DNA of 64,000 nucleotides from Buttiauxella brennerae ATCC 51605 (GCF_001654925.1 NZ_LXER01000029.1:214508-278507), one strand, 5' to 3'. Shown: positions 23,611-34,811, counted from the stretch's first letter. A program made the numbers and translations. Notes: generated from the letters alone by a model not told the origin.

Positions 23611-24012
23611 ATGACCTGGGAATATGCGCTAATTGGGTTAGTTGTTGGCATCATCGTTGGTGCTGTTGCTATGCGTTTTGGCAACCGCAAGCTGCGTCAG
23701 CAGCAGGCTATGCAGTATGAGATTGAGAAAAACAAAGCAGAGCTTGAAGAGTATCGTGAAGAGTTAGTCAGCCATTTTGCACGTAGTGCGGAGTTGCTGG
23801 ATAACATGGCTCACGACTACCGCCAGCTTTATCAGCACATGGCAAAAAGCTCCAGCAGTCTGTTGCCTGAAATGTCAGCGGAGGCGAATCCATTCCGCAA
23901 CCGCCTTGCTGAGTCCGAAGCCAGCAACGATCAGGCACCGGTGCAAATGCCGCGTGACTACTCTGATGGTGCATCTGGTTTGCTGCGTACCGAGCGCGCA
24001 AAACGCGATTAA
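23611..24012 (+). CDS. zapG: Z-ring associated protein ZapG (YhcB)
   Basis: ZapG (YhcB, DUF1043, 133 residues) is an inner-membrane protein linking envelope growth and cell division. One N-terminal membrane helix (residues 5-22, ALIGLVVGIIVGAVAMRF) leads to a long cytoplasmic coiled coil (about 30-80) and a disordered tail. The start at 23611 gives MTWEYALIG with GGGAGAAG upstream; the longer open frame from 23524 is rejected. Confidence 0.95.
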   Translation: MTWEYALIGLVVGIIVGAVAMRFGNRKLRQQQAMQYEIEKNKAELEEYREELVSHFARSAELLDNMAHDYRQLYQHMAKSSSSLLPEMSAEANPFRNRLAESEASNDQAPVQMPRDYSDGASGLLRTERAKRD

Positions 24013-24319
24013 TCACAAATTTAGAATTTTATTCCGGGGTACAACTTTTGTACCCCGATCTCTCTTCAGCACAGCTATCATTTACTAATATCACTTCACT
24101 CTATAACAACATTGTTACCCGGTTGATATTTCAATAACATCGGAGTGTCATACTCTTCAAATTTCGAGTGACAGGTAGGCGGTAAGGGAGTGAATCCCAG
24201 GGAACCTACTAGAGTCAGTGGCGGAGCGTGCGAGCGCAACCAACATCTCTGCGGCTTGAAAGATGACAAGTGTATCGGGTTTTCCTTTTCCAGGTTCAGG
24301 TCACGAGAGCAAGCCATCA
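24013..24319. other. zapG-degQ intergenic region
   Basis: The 307 bases hold an ERIC repeat (24148-24275). Upstream is AT-rich DNA with a possible -10 TATAAC near 24111. Downstream are 44 bases with no evident promoter and only a weak ribosome binding site for degQ. The repeat therefore probably lies in the degQ 5' untranslated region. Confidence 0.65.
24148..24275. repeat. ERIC (enterobacterial repetitive intergenic consensus) element
   Basis: About 128 bases match the ERIC layout: an outer end with ATACTCTTCAA, then AATTTCGAG, an AGGCGG block, GAGTGAATCCC, a central palindrome around 24201-24225, a GCGAGCGCA block, GGCTTGAAAGATGAC, and GTGTAT at the end. The ends are imperfect inverted repeats of each other, and the size equals the usual 127 bases. 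ERICs are non-autonomous mobile repeats found between enterobacterial genes, often transcribed as structured RNA. Confidence 0.88.
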
Positions 24320-25690
24320 ATGAAGAAAAAAACACTGTTATTGAGTGCATTAGCGATAAGCGTTGGACTAACGTTCGGTATTGCATCGCAGGTCAATGCG
24401 GCGATTCCAGCACAAGTTCCGGGCCAGTCCGCGATTCCAAGCCTTGCGCCAATGCTGGAAAAAGTATTGCCCGCCGTGGTTAGCGTTCAGGTTGAAGGCA
24501 CTGCCGCTGCACCGACTCAGAAAGTCCCGGAAGAATTTAAAAAGTTCTTTGGCGATGATATGCCGCCATCTGAAGCACAGCCGTTTGAAGGCCTGGGTTC
24601 TGGCGTCATCATTAATGCTGAGAAAGGCTATGTACTGACCAATAATCACGTCATCAGCCATGCTGAGAAGATCAGTGTGCAACTTAATGATGGCCGTGAG
24701 TTTGATGCCAAATTGATTGGTGGCGATGATCAAAGTGATATTGCGCTGATTCAAATCCAGAATGCGAGCGGCCTGACACAAATCGCCGTAGCTGATTCCG
24801 ACAAACTGCGCGTGGGCGATTTTGCCGTGGCCGTGGGTAACCCATTCGGTCTTGGGCAAACGGCAACATCAGGGATTGTCTCGGCATTAGGCCGCAGCGG
24901 CCTTAACCTTGAAGGGCTGGAAAACTTTATCCAGACTGATGCCTCGATTAACCGTGGTAACTCTGGCGGCGCCTTGCTGAACCTTAATGGCGAGCTTATC
25001 GGCATTAACACCGCCATCCTTGCACCAGGCGGCGGTAGCGTCGGTATCGGCTTTGCCATTCCAAGCAACATGGCACAGACCCTGGCCAAACAGCTGATGG
25101 AGTTTGGTGAGATTAAACGCGGTTTGCTCGGCATTAAAGGCACTGAAATGAGTGCTGATATTGCCAAAGCCTTTAACCTGACCACCCAACGCGGCGCGTT
25201 TGTTAGCGAAGTCCTGCCACAATCCGGTTCAGCTAAAGCAGGCATAAAAGCCGGTGATGTGATTACCAGCCTGAATGGTAAGCCTCTTAATAGCTTTGCG
25301 GAATTGCGCGCTAAAATCGCCACCACGGAGCCTGGAACCGTGGTGAAACTTGGTTTACTGCGCGACGGGAAGCCACTGGAAGTCAGCGTTACGCTTGATA
25401 AGAGCACCGCTGCATCTGCTAACGCCGAGCTGATTATGCCAGCCTTGCAAGGGGCAACCTTAAGCGATGGTCAGCTTAAAGATGGCACGAAAGGCATCAA
25501 ACTCGACAGCGTTGAGAAAGGCACCCCAGCAGCACAAGCCGGGCTGCACAAAGATGATTTCATTATTGGCGTGAACCGCGAGCGAGTCTCAAGCATTGCT
25601 GAGATGCGTAAAGTTCTGGAAACCAAACCAGACGTGATTGCGTTGCACGTGGCGCGTGGCGAAGAGAGCATCTACCTGTTAGTTCGCTAA
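24320..25690 (+). CDS. degQ: Periplasmic serine endoprotease DegQ
   Basis: DegQ (456-residue precursor) is a HtrA-family protease-chaperone of the periplasm. A signal peptide ends at VNA-AIP (residues 27/28). The catalytic triad is His110 (TNNHVI), Asp140 (QSDIALI) and Ser215 (GNSGGA). Two PDZ domains follow (about 280-370 and 385-455). The start at 24320 (MKKKTLLLS) is chosen because an upstream in-frame extension would sit in the ERIC repeat and precede the signal peptide. Confidence 0.96.
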   Translation: MKKKTLLLSALAISVGLTFGIASQVNAAIPAQVPGQSAIPSLAPMLEKVLPAVVSVQVEGTAAAPTQKVPEEFKKFFGDDMPPSEAQPFEGLGSGVIINAEKGYVLTNNHVISHAEKISVQLNDGREFDAKLIGGDDQSDIALIQIQNASGLTQIAVADSDKLRVGDFAVAVGNPFGLGQTATSGIVSALGRSGLNLEGLENFIQTDASINRGNSGGALLNLNGELIGINTAILAPGGGSVGIGFAIPSNMAQTLAKQLMEFGEIKRGLLGIKGTEMSADIAKAFNLTTQRGAFVSEVLPQSGSAKAGIKAGDVITSLNGKPLNSFAELRAKIATTEPGTVVKLGLLRDGKPLEVSVTLDKSTAASANAELIMPALQGATLSDGQLKDGTKGIKLDSVEKGTPAAQAGLHKDDFIIGVNRERVSSIAEMRKVLETKPDVIALHVARGEESIYLLVR

Positions 25691-25700
25691 TCTGTTCAGT

Positions 25701-25729
25701 AATCGGACATCGCTATACGATGTCCGATT
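25701..25729 (+). other. Perfect 12-bp hairpin between degQ and degS
   Basis: Bases 25701-25712 pair perfectly with 25718-25729 around a 5-base loop. The flanking DNA is not T-rich, so it may be a weak or Rho-assisted terminator, or a stabilising 3' end for degQ mRNA. degS starts 47 bases later. Confidence 0.7.
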
Positions 25730-25776
25730 AACTCATGCTATTCTGCTTCCGGCTTATTATTAACTAATTCAAATCC

Positions 25777-26844
25777 ATGTTTCTTAAGATATTACGTTCG
25801 GTGGTAATCGGTCTGATTGTGGCTGGAATGTTGCTGGTAGCATTACCAACATTACGCCAGAAAATCGTCCCGTTAGCGCCTTCGAAGTTTGACAGTGCCG
25901 ATGAAACACCGCTGAGCTACAACTCCGCGGTGCGACGCGCTGCGCCAGCAGTAGTGAATGTGTATAACCGCAGCGTGGGTAACAATTCGCAAAATCAGCT
26001 AGAAATCAAAACGCTGGGTTCTGGTGTCATCATGGACGAACGCGGATACATCATTACCAACAAACACGTCATCAATGATGCTGAGCAAATTATCGTTGCC
26101 TTGCAGGATGGGCGTGTATTTGAAGCGTTGCTGGTCGGTTCAGACAGCCTCACCGATTTAGCTGTTCTGAAGATCAATGCGACCAATCTTCCTGTTATCC
26201 CTATCAACAATAAGCGCGTGCCGCATATTGGTGATGTCGTCATGGCGATTGGTAACCCGTATAACCTCGGGCAGACCATTACACAAGGGATCATCAGTGC
26301 TACGGGGCGGATTGGCCTTAGCCCTTCAGGTCGCCAGTCTTTCCTGCAAACCGACGCTTCAATCAACCATGGCAATTCCGGTGGCGCGTTGGTTAACTCG
26401 CTAGGTGAACTTATGGGCATCAACACTCTGTCGTTTGATAAAAGTAACGATGGTGAAACGCCGGAAGGTATCGGCTTTGCGATCCCGACCCAGCTTTCCA
26501 CTAAAATCATGGATAAGTTAATCCGAGATGGCCGCGTGATTCGTGGTTACATTGGTATTGGCGGGCGTGAGATAACGCCATTACATGGCCCGGCCACCGG
26601 TATTGACCAGATTCAGGGCATCATTGTTAATGAAGTCACCCCTGACGGCCCAGCTGCAAAAGCCGGTCTTCTGGTTAACGACGTGATTATTTCGGTCAAC
26701 CATAAACCAGCCATCTCCGCGTTGGGAACAATGGACCAGGTAGCGGAAATTCGCCCGGGTTCAGTTATCCCGGTTGAAGTCATGCGTGATGATAAGAAGC
26801 TGACGCTACAAGTAACGATTCAGGAATATCCCGCCACAAATTGA
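25777..26844 (+). CDS. degS: Site-1 protease of the sigma-E response, DegS
   Basis: DegS (355 residues, the E. coli length) senses misfolded outer-membrane porin C termini and makes the first cut in RseA. An N-terminal membrane anchor (about 5-24) holds the protease domain in the periplasm. The triad is His97 (TNKHVI), Asp127 (LTDLAVL) and Ser201 (GNSGGA), followed by a single PDZ domain. It has its own start 47 bases after the degQ hairpin, so separate expression is likely. Confidence 0.97.
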   Translation: MFLKILRSVVIGLIVAGMLLVALPTLRQKIVPLAPSKFDSADETPLSYNSAVRRAAPAVVNVYNRSVGNNSQNQLEIKTLGSGVIMDERGYIITNKHVINDAEQIIVALQDGRVFEALLVGSDSLTDLAVLKINATNLPVIPINNKRVPHIGDVVMAIGNPYNLGQTITQGIISATGRIGLSPSGRQSFLQTDASINHGNSGGALVNSLGELMGINTLSFDKSNDGETPEGIGFAIPTQLSTKIMDKLIRDGRVIRGYIGIGGREITPLHGPATGIDQIQGIIVNEVTPDGPAAKAGLLVNDVIISVNHKPAISALGTMDQVAEIRPGSVIPVEVMRDDKKLTLQVTIQEYPATN

Positions 26845-26863
26845 TAAACGTTGAATCGCAGGC

Positions 26864-26896
26864 AATAAAAAACCGGAACTCAGTTCCGGTTTTTTA
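26864..26896. terminator. Bidirectional terminator between degS and mdh
   Basis: A 9-base-pair stem (26871-26879 with 26883-26891) has a 3-base loop. It is flanked by A-rich DNA on the left and T-rich DNA on the right and separates the convergent degS and mdh genes. Confidence 0.9.
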
Positions 26897-26913
26897 TTTA
26901 TGAAGCCTGGTGC

Positions 26914-28757
<1,844 letters not shown>

Positions 28758-29142
28758 GCATTAATACCCTGTTCCCGCTGTCATCGCATGGCGGGAATGA
28801 CATCCTGATAACATCCTTATCCTTCCTTATACCTGTCTGTAAATTCCACTCGTAACATCCCAGGCGAGCTTAAAAGCCGAATCCATCAGCCCGTTATGTG
28901 ATGCACCGCACAAAAAGTCAAAGTCTGACATCTCATTGTTTTTACTTATATTTAACAAAAAAATAGCAATAAAAGACCATTTTTAATAACTTTACGAACT
29001 AACGAAAGCCTCTATTATTGTAAAGTTTCATAGAGAATAATTAGCGTGGTATTAATTTTCCAGGTTATTAGTGTATACTTGATTTTGTGATGAGGGTCAC
29101 GGAATGATGACCCAAACAAAAGAATACGACGAGGTAAAAATT
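28758..29142. other. argR-yhcN intergenic region
   Basis: In these 385 bases a modest hairpin (28772-28778 with 28791-28797) follows argR without a T-run. The middle is AT-rich. A -10 like TATACT at 29074-29079 may start yhcN transcription. No other gene or repeat is seen. Confidence 0.55.
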
Positions 29143-29406
29143 ATGAACATGAAAACAACATTAGTTACTGCAAGCCTGCTTTCCATGCTGTCATTCGGCG
29201 CATTTGCCGCAACATCTATCAATGCTGATCAGGCGCAAGACCGTCAGGCAATGGGTACCGTTTCGGTAAGCCAGGTAGGTAGTGCACCGATGGACATGCA
29301 CCAAATGCTGAATGAAAAAGCTGAAGCGAAAGGTGCTTCTTCATACCGCATCGTTGAAGCACGTTCCGGTGATGCATGGCATGCAACTGCTGAGCTGTAC
29401 AAATAA
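29143..29406 (+). CDS. yhcN: YhcN-like DUF1471 periplasmic stress protein (copy 1)
   Basis: This 87-residue protein has a signal peptide ending near GAFA-ATS and a DUF1471 (YhcN/BhsA/McbA) domain. E. coli YhcN is the same length and is induced by acid and peroxide. The C-terminal SYRIVEARSGDAWHATAELYK region (spread over about 22 residues) is the most conserved part. ATG 29143 has GAGG 8 bases upstream; an ATG two codons later is also possible. A second copy follows 115 bases downstream. Confidence 0.92.
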   Translation: MNMKTTLVTASLLSMLSFGAFAATSINADQAQDRQAMGTVSVSQVGSAPMDMHQMLNEKAEAKGASSYRIVEARSGDAWHATAELYK

Positions 29407-29521
29407 CAGCCCGGTAGCAATAAGCAAAAGCAATACAACGATAATCCAGACAACGGCCCCAAGAACAATAAAGCAGTTTAGCCCTTCCGGTCGTTGAGAA
29501 AACTATTCAGGAGTAAAGATT

Positions 29522-29788
29522 ATGAAAACCAAATTAACTATCGCAGCACTGAGCCTTTTCTCTGTTATCTCTTTCGGCGCTAACGCAGCCGCACATCAGG
29601 TAACCAGCGAACAAGCACAAAACATGCAATCTATGGGTAGCATTTCTGTCAGCCAGGTTGGCAGTGCACCAATGGATATGCGTCAGGAATTATCACAGAA
29701 AGCGACTAAAGAAGGTGCATCGGCATATCGCATTACCGAAGCACGTAGTGGCGATGCATGGCACGCTACCGCTGAACTGTATAAATAA
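29522..29788 (+). CDS. YhcN-like DUF1471 periplasmic stress protein (copy 2)
   Basis: This 88-residue paralogue of the preceding gene has its own signal peptide (cleavage near ANA-AAH) and AGGAG ribosome binding site. The mature parts are clearly related: both share SVSQVGSAPMDM and EARSGDAWHATAELYK, while the signal peptides and the first 12 mature residues differ. E. coli K-12 has one yhcN at this place, so this is a tandem duplication in this lineage. A strong terminator follows. Confidence 0.92.
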   Translation: MKTKLTIAALSLFSVISFGANAAAHQVTSEQAQNMQSMGSISVSQVGSAPMDMRQELSQKATKEGASAYRITEARSGDAWHATAELYK

Positions 29789-29816
29789 ACCCTCGTCGTC
29801 AAATTCTGACGACTTT

Positions 29817-29840
29817 GCCCCCGCTCGCGGGGGCTTTTTT
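29817..29840 (+). terminator. Terminator after the yhcN pair
   Basis: A 7-base-pair GC stem (29817-29823 with 29828-29834) closes a 4-base loop and is followed by T6. Confidence 0.92.
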
Positions 29841-29857
29841 ATGCCTTTAAATCAGCC

Positions 29858-30130
29858 TTAGCCACGCACGTTAAAGCGTAACTGCCCTTCCAGTTCTTCT
29901 TCTGCTTCGTCAAAGAGCAAAATCAAAGCCCCGTAACGTCGCCTTTGCATTTCTGGCAGATGAACAAACTCGATCTCCGCCGGGAGCGGTAATGTGCCCC
30001 CAACGACTACATCCCACAAGCTATCGAGATCGTGAATCTGTTTTTTCTCGAGTTGAAATGCCTGGGTAAAGTGACGATAGAATCCAGGCTGGTCTTCTAT
30101 CTGACTAAAATCAAAGGTGTATTTTTTCAT
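29858..30130 (-). CDS. yhcO: Barstar-family protein YhcO
   Basis: YhcO (90 residues) is related to barstar, the inhibitor of the ribonuclease barnase. The family core is visible as [12 protein letters not shown] and [10 protein letters not shown], with an acidic C-terminal helix [10 protein letters not shown]. No barnase-like nuclease is encoded next to it, so its partner is unknown. It starts 30 bases after the aldehyde dehydrogenase stop and could be co-transcribed with it. Confidence 0.9.
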   Translation of the reverse strand: MKKYTFDFSQIEDQPGFYRHFTQAFQLEKKQIHDLDSLWDVVVGGTLPLPAEIEFVHLPEMQRRRYGALILLFDEAEEELEGQLRFNVRG

Positions 30131-30160
30131 TACTTGCCACCTTAACCAGAACGAATTGTT

Positions 30161-31615
30161 CTACAGACCGCCAATGTGCAGGGTTTTGACTTCCAGAAAC
30201 TCATCCAGCCCCAATACGGAACCTTCCCTGCCAAGCCCTGACTCTTTCACGCCGCCAAACGGCCCCAGTTCAGTCGAAACGGCACATTCGTTAATCCCTA
30301 TCATCCCACTTTCAAGTGCCTGAGAGACACGGAACACGCGTGACAAATTCTGAGTATAGAAGTAGGCGGCCAAACCAAATGGCGTATTGTTCGCCCGCTC
30401 AATCACCTCCTCTTCGGTTTTGAATCGGAAACAGGCTGCCAGCGGGCCAAAAGTTTCTTCCTGTGCCAGTTTCATGTTGTCATTAGCATCGACAATCACC
30501 GTAGGTTGCCAGAAATTACCACCCAACTCATGACTCTTGCCTCCCACCAGCACGTTGCCGCCCTTCGCCTGTGCATCTTCAACATGCTCACGGACTTTAT
30601 CGACTGCAGATTTCTCAATCAGTGGACCAACAATGACGCCCTCTTCCATGCCATTCCCTACTTTCAGGGCTTTGACCGCATCTGCCAGCTTATTAACAAA
30701 CTGATCGTAGACAGTATCCTGAATGAAGAAGCGGTTAACACTGACGCACACCTGCCCGGCGTTACGGAATTTGTTGGCAATCGCACCTTTCACAGCTTCA
30801 TCAATATCGGCATCATCAAAGACGATATACGGCGCGTTACCGCCTAATTCCATAGAGACTTTTTTCATGGTTTCCGCGGCATTACGCACCAGCGTTTTGC
30901 CAACGGCAGTGGAACCGGTAAACGAAATCTTCCGTACTTCATGGCTCGCCATAATCGCGTCGCTGATTTCTTGCGTATTACCGGCTACAGCATTAAGCAC
31001 GCCATCAGGAACGCCCGCTTTTTTCGCCAGCGCCAGTAAAGCAAATGCCGATAGCGGCGTGTTATTAGCAGGCTTTATGATTCCGGTACAGCCCGCGGCG
31101 AGGGCCGGGCCGAGTTTGCGAGTCAGCATCGCCATCGGGAAATTCCACGGCGTTATAGCGGCAACAACACCTATCGGTTCACGGGTGGCGAGAATCCGCG
31201 ACCCCGGTTTGATGGCGGGAATAATTTCACCGTTTGCCCGTTTTGCCTGCTCTGCAAACCACTGAATAAAACTCGCGGCGTACTCAACTTCCCCTTCCGC
31301 CTCTTTCAGCGGTTTACCTTGTTCGGTGGTCATTAAGCGACCAAGCCAGCTTTTGTTCTCAATAATCAGCTGGAACCAGCGGTAGAGAATCGTTGAACGT
31401 TCTTTGGCGGTTTTTGCACGCCAGGCCGGGAATGCTTTAGCGGCAGCGGCGATAGCTTCTTCAGCCTCTTTTTTGCCGGCTTTTGCGACTTTGGCGACAA
31501 CTTCACCCGTTGCAGGGTTAAGTACATCGAAGGTTTGATTGAGTTTGCGCCATTCTCCATTGACCAGATAACCAGTGTTGAATAATTCACTATCCTGGAG
31601 TGCCTGATTTGTCAT
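30161..31615 (-). CDS. NAD(P)-dependent aldehyde dehydrogenase, GabD (succinate-semialdehyde dehydrogenase) family
   Basis: This 484-residue enzyme is most like GabD. Catalytic Cys290 is in RNAGQVCVSVNRF, the general base is Glu256 in MELGGNAPYIVF, the coenzyme loop is ITPWNFP and FTGSTAVGK, and Lys181 is in KPANNTP. In GabD proteins a second Cys lies two residues after the catalytic one (TCVC); here it is Ser292. The start at 31615 has CAGGAG 6 bases upstream, so the longer open frame is rejected. The gene is not at this place in E. coli K-12. It lies downstream of the aaeXAB exporter but after a terminator, with a possible own -10 TATACT (minus strand, 31649-31654). The true substrate may be succinate semialdehyde or an aromatic or other aldehyde. 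Confidence 0.85.
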   Translation of the reverse strand: MTNQALQDSELFNTGYLVNGEWRKLNQTFDVLNPATGEVVAKVAKAGKKEAEEAIAAAAKAFPAWRAKTAKERSTILYRWFQLIIENKSWLGRLMTTEQGKPLKEAEGEVEYAASFIQWFAEQAKRANGEIIPAIKPGSRILATREPIGVVAAITPWNFPMAMLTRKLGPALAAGCTGIIKPANNTPLSAFALLALAKKAGVPDGVLNAVAGNTQEISDAIMASHEVRKISFTGSTAVGKTLVRNAAETMKKVSMELGGNAPYIVFDDADIDEAVKGAIANKFRNAGQVCVSVNRFFIQDTVYDQFVNKLADAVKALKVGNGMEEGVIVGPLIEKSAVDKVREHVEDAQAKGGNVLVGGKSHELGGNFWQPTVIVDANDNMKLAQEETFGPLAACFRFKTEEEVIERANNTPFGLAAYFYTQNLSRVFRVSQALESGMIGINECAVSTELGPFGGVKESGLGREGSVLGLDEFLEVKTLHIGGL

Positions 31616-31660
31616 AGTTTTCTCCTGTGATGAATTGGGCATCTGGTAAGTATAGATACA

Positions 31661-31684
31661 AAAAAGCCGACGTAAGCGTCGGCT
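31661..31684 (-). terminator. Terminator of aaeXAB
   Basis: An 8-base-pair stem (31665-31672 with 31677-31684) has a 4-base loop. On the minus strand a run of six Ts follows. It separates aaeB from the aldehyde dehydrogenase gene. Confidence 0.9.
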
Positions 31685-31688
31685 CTGT

Positions 31689-33650
31689 TTAAGCATCTAT
31701 CAGGGCGTGCTGATATTTGTGCAGCACATGCGCCAACCGCTTCACTGGTTCGGTAACCTGTAACGGTGCCTCCCAGATTCGTAACTTTTCCTGGTAAATA
31801 TCTAACTCCGCCAGCAATTGTTCGAAGTAACGCCGTCTTTTATCGTCACTGGATGCAGAAATCACGCGGTCTGCCGTGTTGCGCAGTTGGCGATGGAAAG
31901 CTGAGAGATCGTCATTCACCGGTATTGGTGCATCGCGCAATCTCTGGTGAGCAATGATCAAAATCAGCGCTAAACGGTAACGGTCAATATCGCCAGGGAA
32001 CGTGTTGAGCAGCAAGAAAAGTTGCTGATACAGCGCCGGAAGATGGTTCTCCTTACGGCGATTTTTATTGGTGGTCAGTGCAGAAACCGCAGCCGAGACA
32101 AACTGGTTCAACAAGGTGCGGCCGGTGCGTTCTTTCGAGTTATCTCGAATCAGCAATATCACCATCAATGCCAGGAAGCAGCCCACGATTTGCCCCAGCG
32201 CACCATCGAGGAAAGTGTTCAGGTGAAACGTCATCGGGTTATCCAGCACAATGACGTTGATTGTCCCGGCCAGTGCACCCATCGATCCCAGACGTCGTTT
32301 CTGTACTTCAATCCCGATAAAGAAGCCCAGTAAGCCGAGGCTAATACACAGCAGTAAAATGCTTTGCTGGGTAGAAGGAATGATGACAAGGAAGTAGAGA
32401 GAACCCAGCGGTAACGCCACCAGCATCCCGTATAAAAAGTCCATTGCCACCATGCGAGGGTTGGGCAAGCGCATTGCCAGTGACGTCACGACGGCAATCA
32501 TAACCATCGCACCGCTTCCTGATGTCCAACCCGTCCATAACCAGAACAAACTCCCAAGCAGGCATGAAACAGTCGTGCGCCAGAAGTTGATCATCGCGTG
32601 ATGGCCCTCGGCAGACTGCACTTTGACCACCACCTCCTGGTTCAATACTTCCTCTTCCACCGCACTGATACGAACGTTGCTGGCGACACCGCGTTTGAGC
32701 AACAGGTAGCGGGTGACTGCACCAGCCCAACTGCTGATGGTGACGGGGGTATTTTTTTCACCGGCATAGGAAATGACTTTGCGGACAACCTTCATCTGCT
32801 TATGAACATCAGCAGCGGTTTCCACCGGAGTCTCAAACAGCGTGCGGAACTCTGGAGTGACAAATTCCGGGCGTGTATTTTGAATCAGATAGGTTTCGCA
32901 GGCCTGCGTAATGAGCGTAAGCGAAATGGTATTGATTGCCTTCAGACGACGGTTTGCTCGCCCCCAACGTGAGGATTCGATTTTGAGATTAGTACGCATC
33001 CCTTCAAGAGCCGTAGTGCGGCGCACAAGCCCAGCCCACGCTTTATCAACCACCTCTTTATCGCCGTGAGCAATACACAGCTGCATCAGCCGATATTGAT
33101 CCACCAGCAAGTTATCTAACTCGCGATCGATCTCTTGTTTGATGGAACGCGGGGAAAAGAGCAGGTCGGCAAGGATCGCACAAACAATACCAATCACGAT
33201 TTCACTGCAACGCTCAACCGCAAACTGCGGTGTCAAAAGAGGATGAGCCTGAATCGTGACGATAATAATCAGCGCCGTGTAGCCAGAAAGCCCCCAGGCA
33301 TAAGAGTTTTCAACTTTTACCAGTGAGGAAATCCAGGTACAAAAACCGGCCCAGATACAGCACACCAGTAGCATCACCACCGGCGCACGAATCAGTAACG
33401 TGATAATAAACAGGGCGGCAAAACAGCCGATAAAGGTGCCGACAATACGCAGCATGCCACGGTAACGAATGGCACCAGAATAGGGTTCACCACCTGCGGC
33501 AAACGCCGGACCAGCCGCAACAATAGCCGCCGTCAGCACCGCCCAGCGCGGCGTTTCAAGCTGGAAATGGAAGCCGACAAACATTGCCAGCACGATGGCA
33601 AAAGCCAACTTGAAGGCAAAGCGCAGATGCAGCCGCGAGATAAAATACAT
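31689..33650 (-). CDS. aaeB: p-Hydroxybenzoic acid efflux pump subunit AaeB
   Basis: AaeB (653 residues) is the inner-membrane transporter of the aromatic acid efflux pump and belongs to the FUSC/PET family. There are two sets of membrane helices, about residues 10-170 and 355-500, each followed by a soluble part. Conserved segments include [27 protein letters not shown] (key residues W, G, E) and [15 protein letters not shown]. It lies 17 bases downstream of aaeA in the aaeXAB operon. Confidence 0.96.
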   Translation of the reverse strand: MYFISRLHLRFAFKLAFAIVLAMFVGFHFQLETPRWAVLTAAIVAAGPAFAAGGEPYSGAIRYRGMLRIVGTFIGCFAALFIITLLIRAPVVMLLVCCIWAGFCTWISSLVKVENSYAWGLSGYTALIIIVTIQAHPLLTPQFAVERCSEIVIGIVCAILADLLFSPRSIKQEIDRELDNLLVDQYRLMQLCIAHGDKEVVDKAWAGLVRRTTALEGMRTNLKIESSRWGRANRRLKAINTISLTLITQACETYLIQNTRPEFVTPEFRTLFETPVETAADVHKQMKVVRKVISYAGEKNTPVTISSWAGAVTRYLLLKRGVASNVRISAVEEEVLNQEVVVKVQSAEGHHAMINFWRTTVSCLLGSLFWLWTGWTSGSGAMVMIAVVTSLAMRLPNPRMVAMDFLYGMLVALPLGSLYFLVIIPSTQQSILLLCISLGLLGFFIGIEVQKRRLGSMGALAGTINVIVLDNPMTFHLNTFLDGALGQIVGCFLALMVILLIRDNSKERTGRTLLNQFVSAAVSALTTNKNRRKENHLPALYQQLFLLLNTFPGDIDRYRLALILIIAHQRLRDAPIPVNDDLSAFHRQLRNTADRVISASSDDKRRRYFEQLLAELDIYQEKLRIWEAPLQVTEPVKRLAHVLHKYQHALIDA

Positions 33651-33667
33651 ATCAACTCAACCTACGC

Positions 33668-34600
33668 TTAGCCGAACTCACGCAAACGATGCATGAATTT
33701 GATGAATACCGAATCGTGGTCGGTATCGCGATCTTTATCTCCCGTCACCACGACCGTTGCCGTTGTTCCGGCGGGATAAAGGTTAGCCTCTTGCTCATCA
33801 AGATGGATTCGCACCGGCACACGCTGCGCCAGACGCACCCACTCCAGGTTGGAATCAACTGTCGCCATCCCTTTGGTGTCTCTTGTGCTGCTGGCGTTGG
33901 TGACGCCGGCAGAGATGCTGTCTACCGTTCCGCGCAACACGCGATTGCTGCCCAGTGGCGTGATTTGCACACGATAACCAGGGCGGATGCCATCGAGCTT
34001 GGTTTCTTCCATATAGGCCAGAATGTAGAAAGTGCCGCGTTTAACCAGCGCAACAGCGGTGGAACCGCGGGTAATAAATTCACCGGTATACACATTAAGG
34101 TTCGTCACCCAACCTTCGGCTGGCGCACGAATGATTGTGCGTTCCATATCCAGTTGCGCCAGATCACGGGTCGCTTCGGATTTTGCTAACTGATGCAGCA
34201 CGGTCTGTAGAACGTTGTTCGATTGTTCAATCTCCTCACGCGACATCGCCTGAGTCCCCAACGAATTACGACGCCCTGCTTCCCGGCGTTTTTCCCCGGC
34301 GAGTGCCTGGAAGTAAGCAACATCGGCCTGCGCCTGCTCCAGCGCTTTCTGATAGCGTGGCTGGTCGATGGTGAACAGAACCTGATCCTTTTTCACCAGT
34401 TGGTTGTCATGCACTTTTACGTCGGTGATTAAACCCGAAACGTCTGGCGCAATGGCGACAACATCAGCGGTAAATCGGGCGTCACGTGTCCACGGGGATT
34501 CGGTATAGAACACCCAGGCGCGGAAGATAGCGATGAACGCCAGCAGCACCAGAATCAGTGTGATGGCAGTGCGGGTTATTTTTCTTGTTAGTGCTTTCAC
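33668..34600 (-). CDS. aaeA: p-Hydroxybenzoic acid efflux pump subunit AaeA
   Basis: AaeA (310 residues) is the periplasmic adaptor (HlyD/EmrA type) of the pump: one N-terminal membrane helix (about 7-28), a biotinyl-lipoyl-like fold, a coiled-coil hairpin (about 80-150) and a beta barrel. It starts with GTG at 34600, giving the E. coli-like N terminus, with GAGG 5 bases upstream. The aaeX TGA stop lies within that ribosome binding site, so translation of the two is probably coupled. Confidence 0.95.
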   Translation of the reverse strand: MKALTRKITRTAITLILVLLAFIAIFRAWVFYTESPWTRDARFTADVVAIAPDVSGLITDVKVHDNQLVKKDQVLFTIDQPRYQKALEQAQADVAYFQALAGEKRREAGRRNSLGTQAMSREEIEQSNNVLQTVLHQLAKSEATRDLAQLDMERTIIRAPAEGWVTNLNVYTGEFITRGSTAVALVKRGTFYILAYMEETKLDGIRPGYRVQITPLGSNRVLRGTVDSISAGVTNASSTRDTKGMATVDSNLEWVRLAQRVPVRIHLDEQEANLYPAGTTATVVVTGDKDRDTDHDSVFIKFMHRLREFG

Positions 34601-34607
34601 ATCAACC

Positions 34608-34811
34608 TCAAACAAACAGACGAGAGATCAGATAAAACAGGCAGCAATAAAGCGCTGTATTAAATAATGCCGGATGCCAGACAAAATCGTAAATTCCCGT
34701 CGGTGTAAGCAGACGGCGAACCAGCCAGAACAACACCAGCGAAAGAATTAGCTCGAAGAATATCGGTGGAAAAGAAAGACCGAATATCACGACTACGGGA
34801 AATAGACTCAT
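34608..34811 (-). CDS. aaeX: Small membrane protein AaeX
   Basis: AaeX (67 residues, DUF1656) has two predicted membrane helices (about 5-30 and 48-65). It is the first gene of aaeXAB, and its role in efflux is not known. Its TGA stop overlaps the aaeA ribosome binding site, 7 bases before the GTG. Confidence 0.94.
   Translation of the reverse strand: MSLFPVVVIFGLSFPPIFFELILSLVLFWLVRRLLTPTGIYDFVWHPALFNTALYCCLFYLISRLFV

Noticed and set aside
24263..24319. Extended DegQ start within the ERIC repeat
   Set aside because: It would place 19 residues before a normal signal peptide and uses a frame through a mobile repeat.
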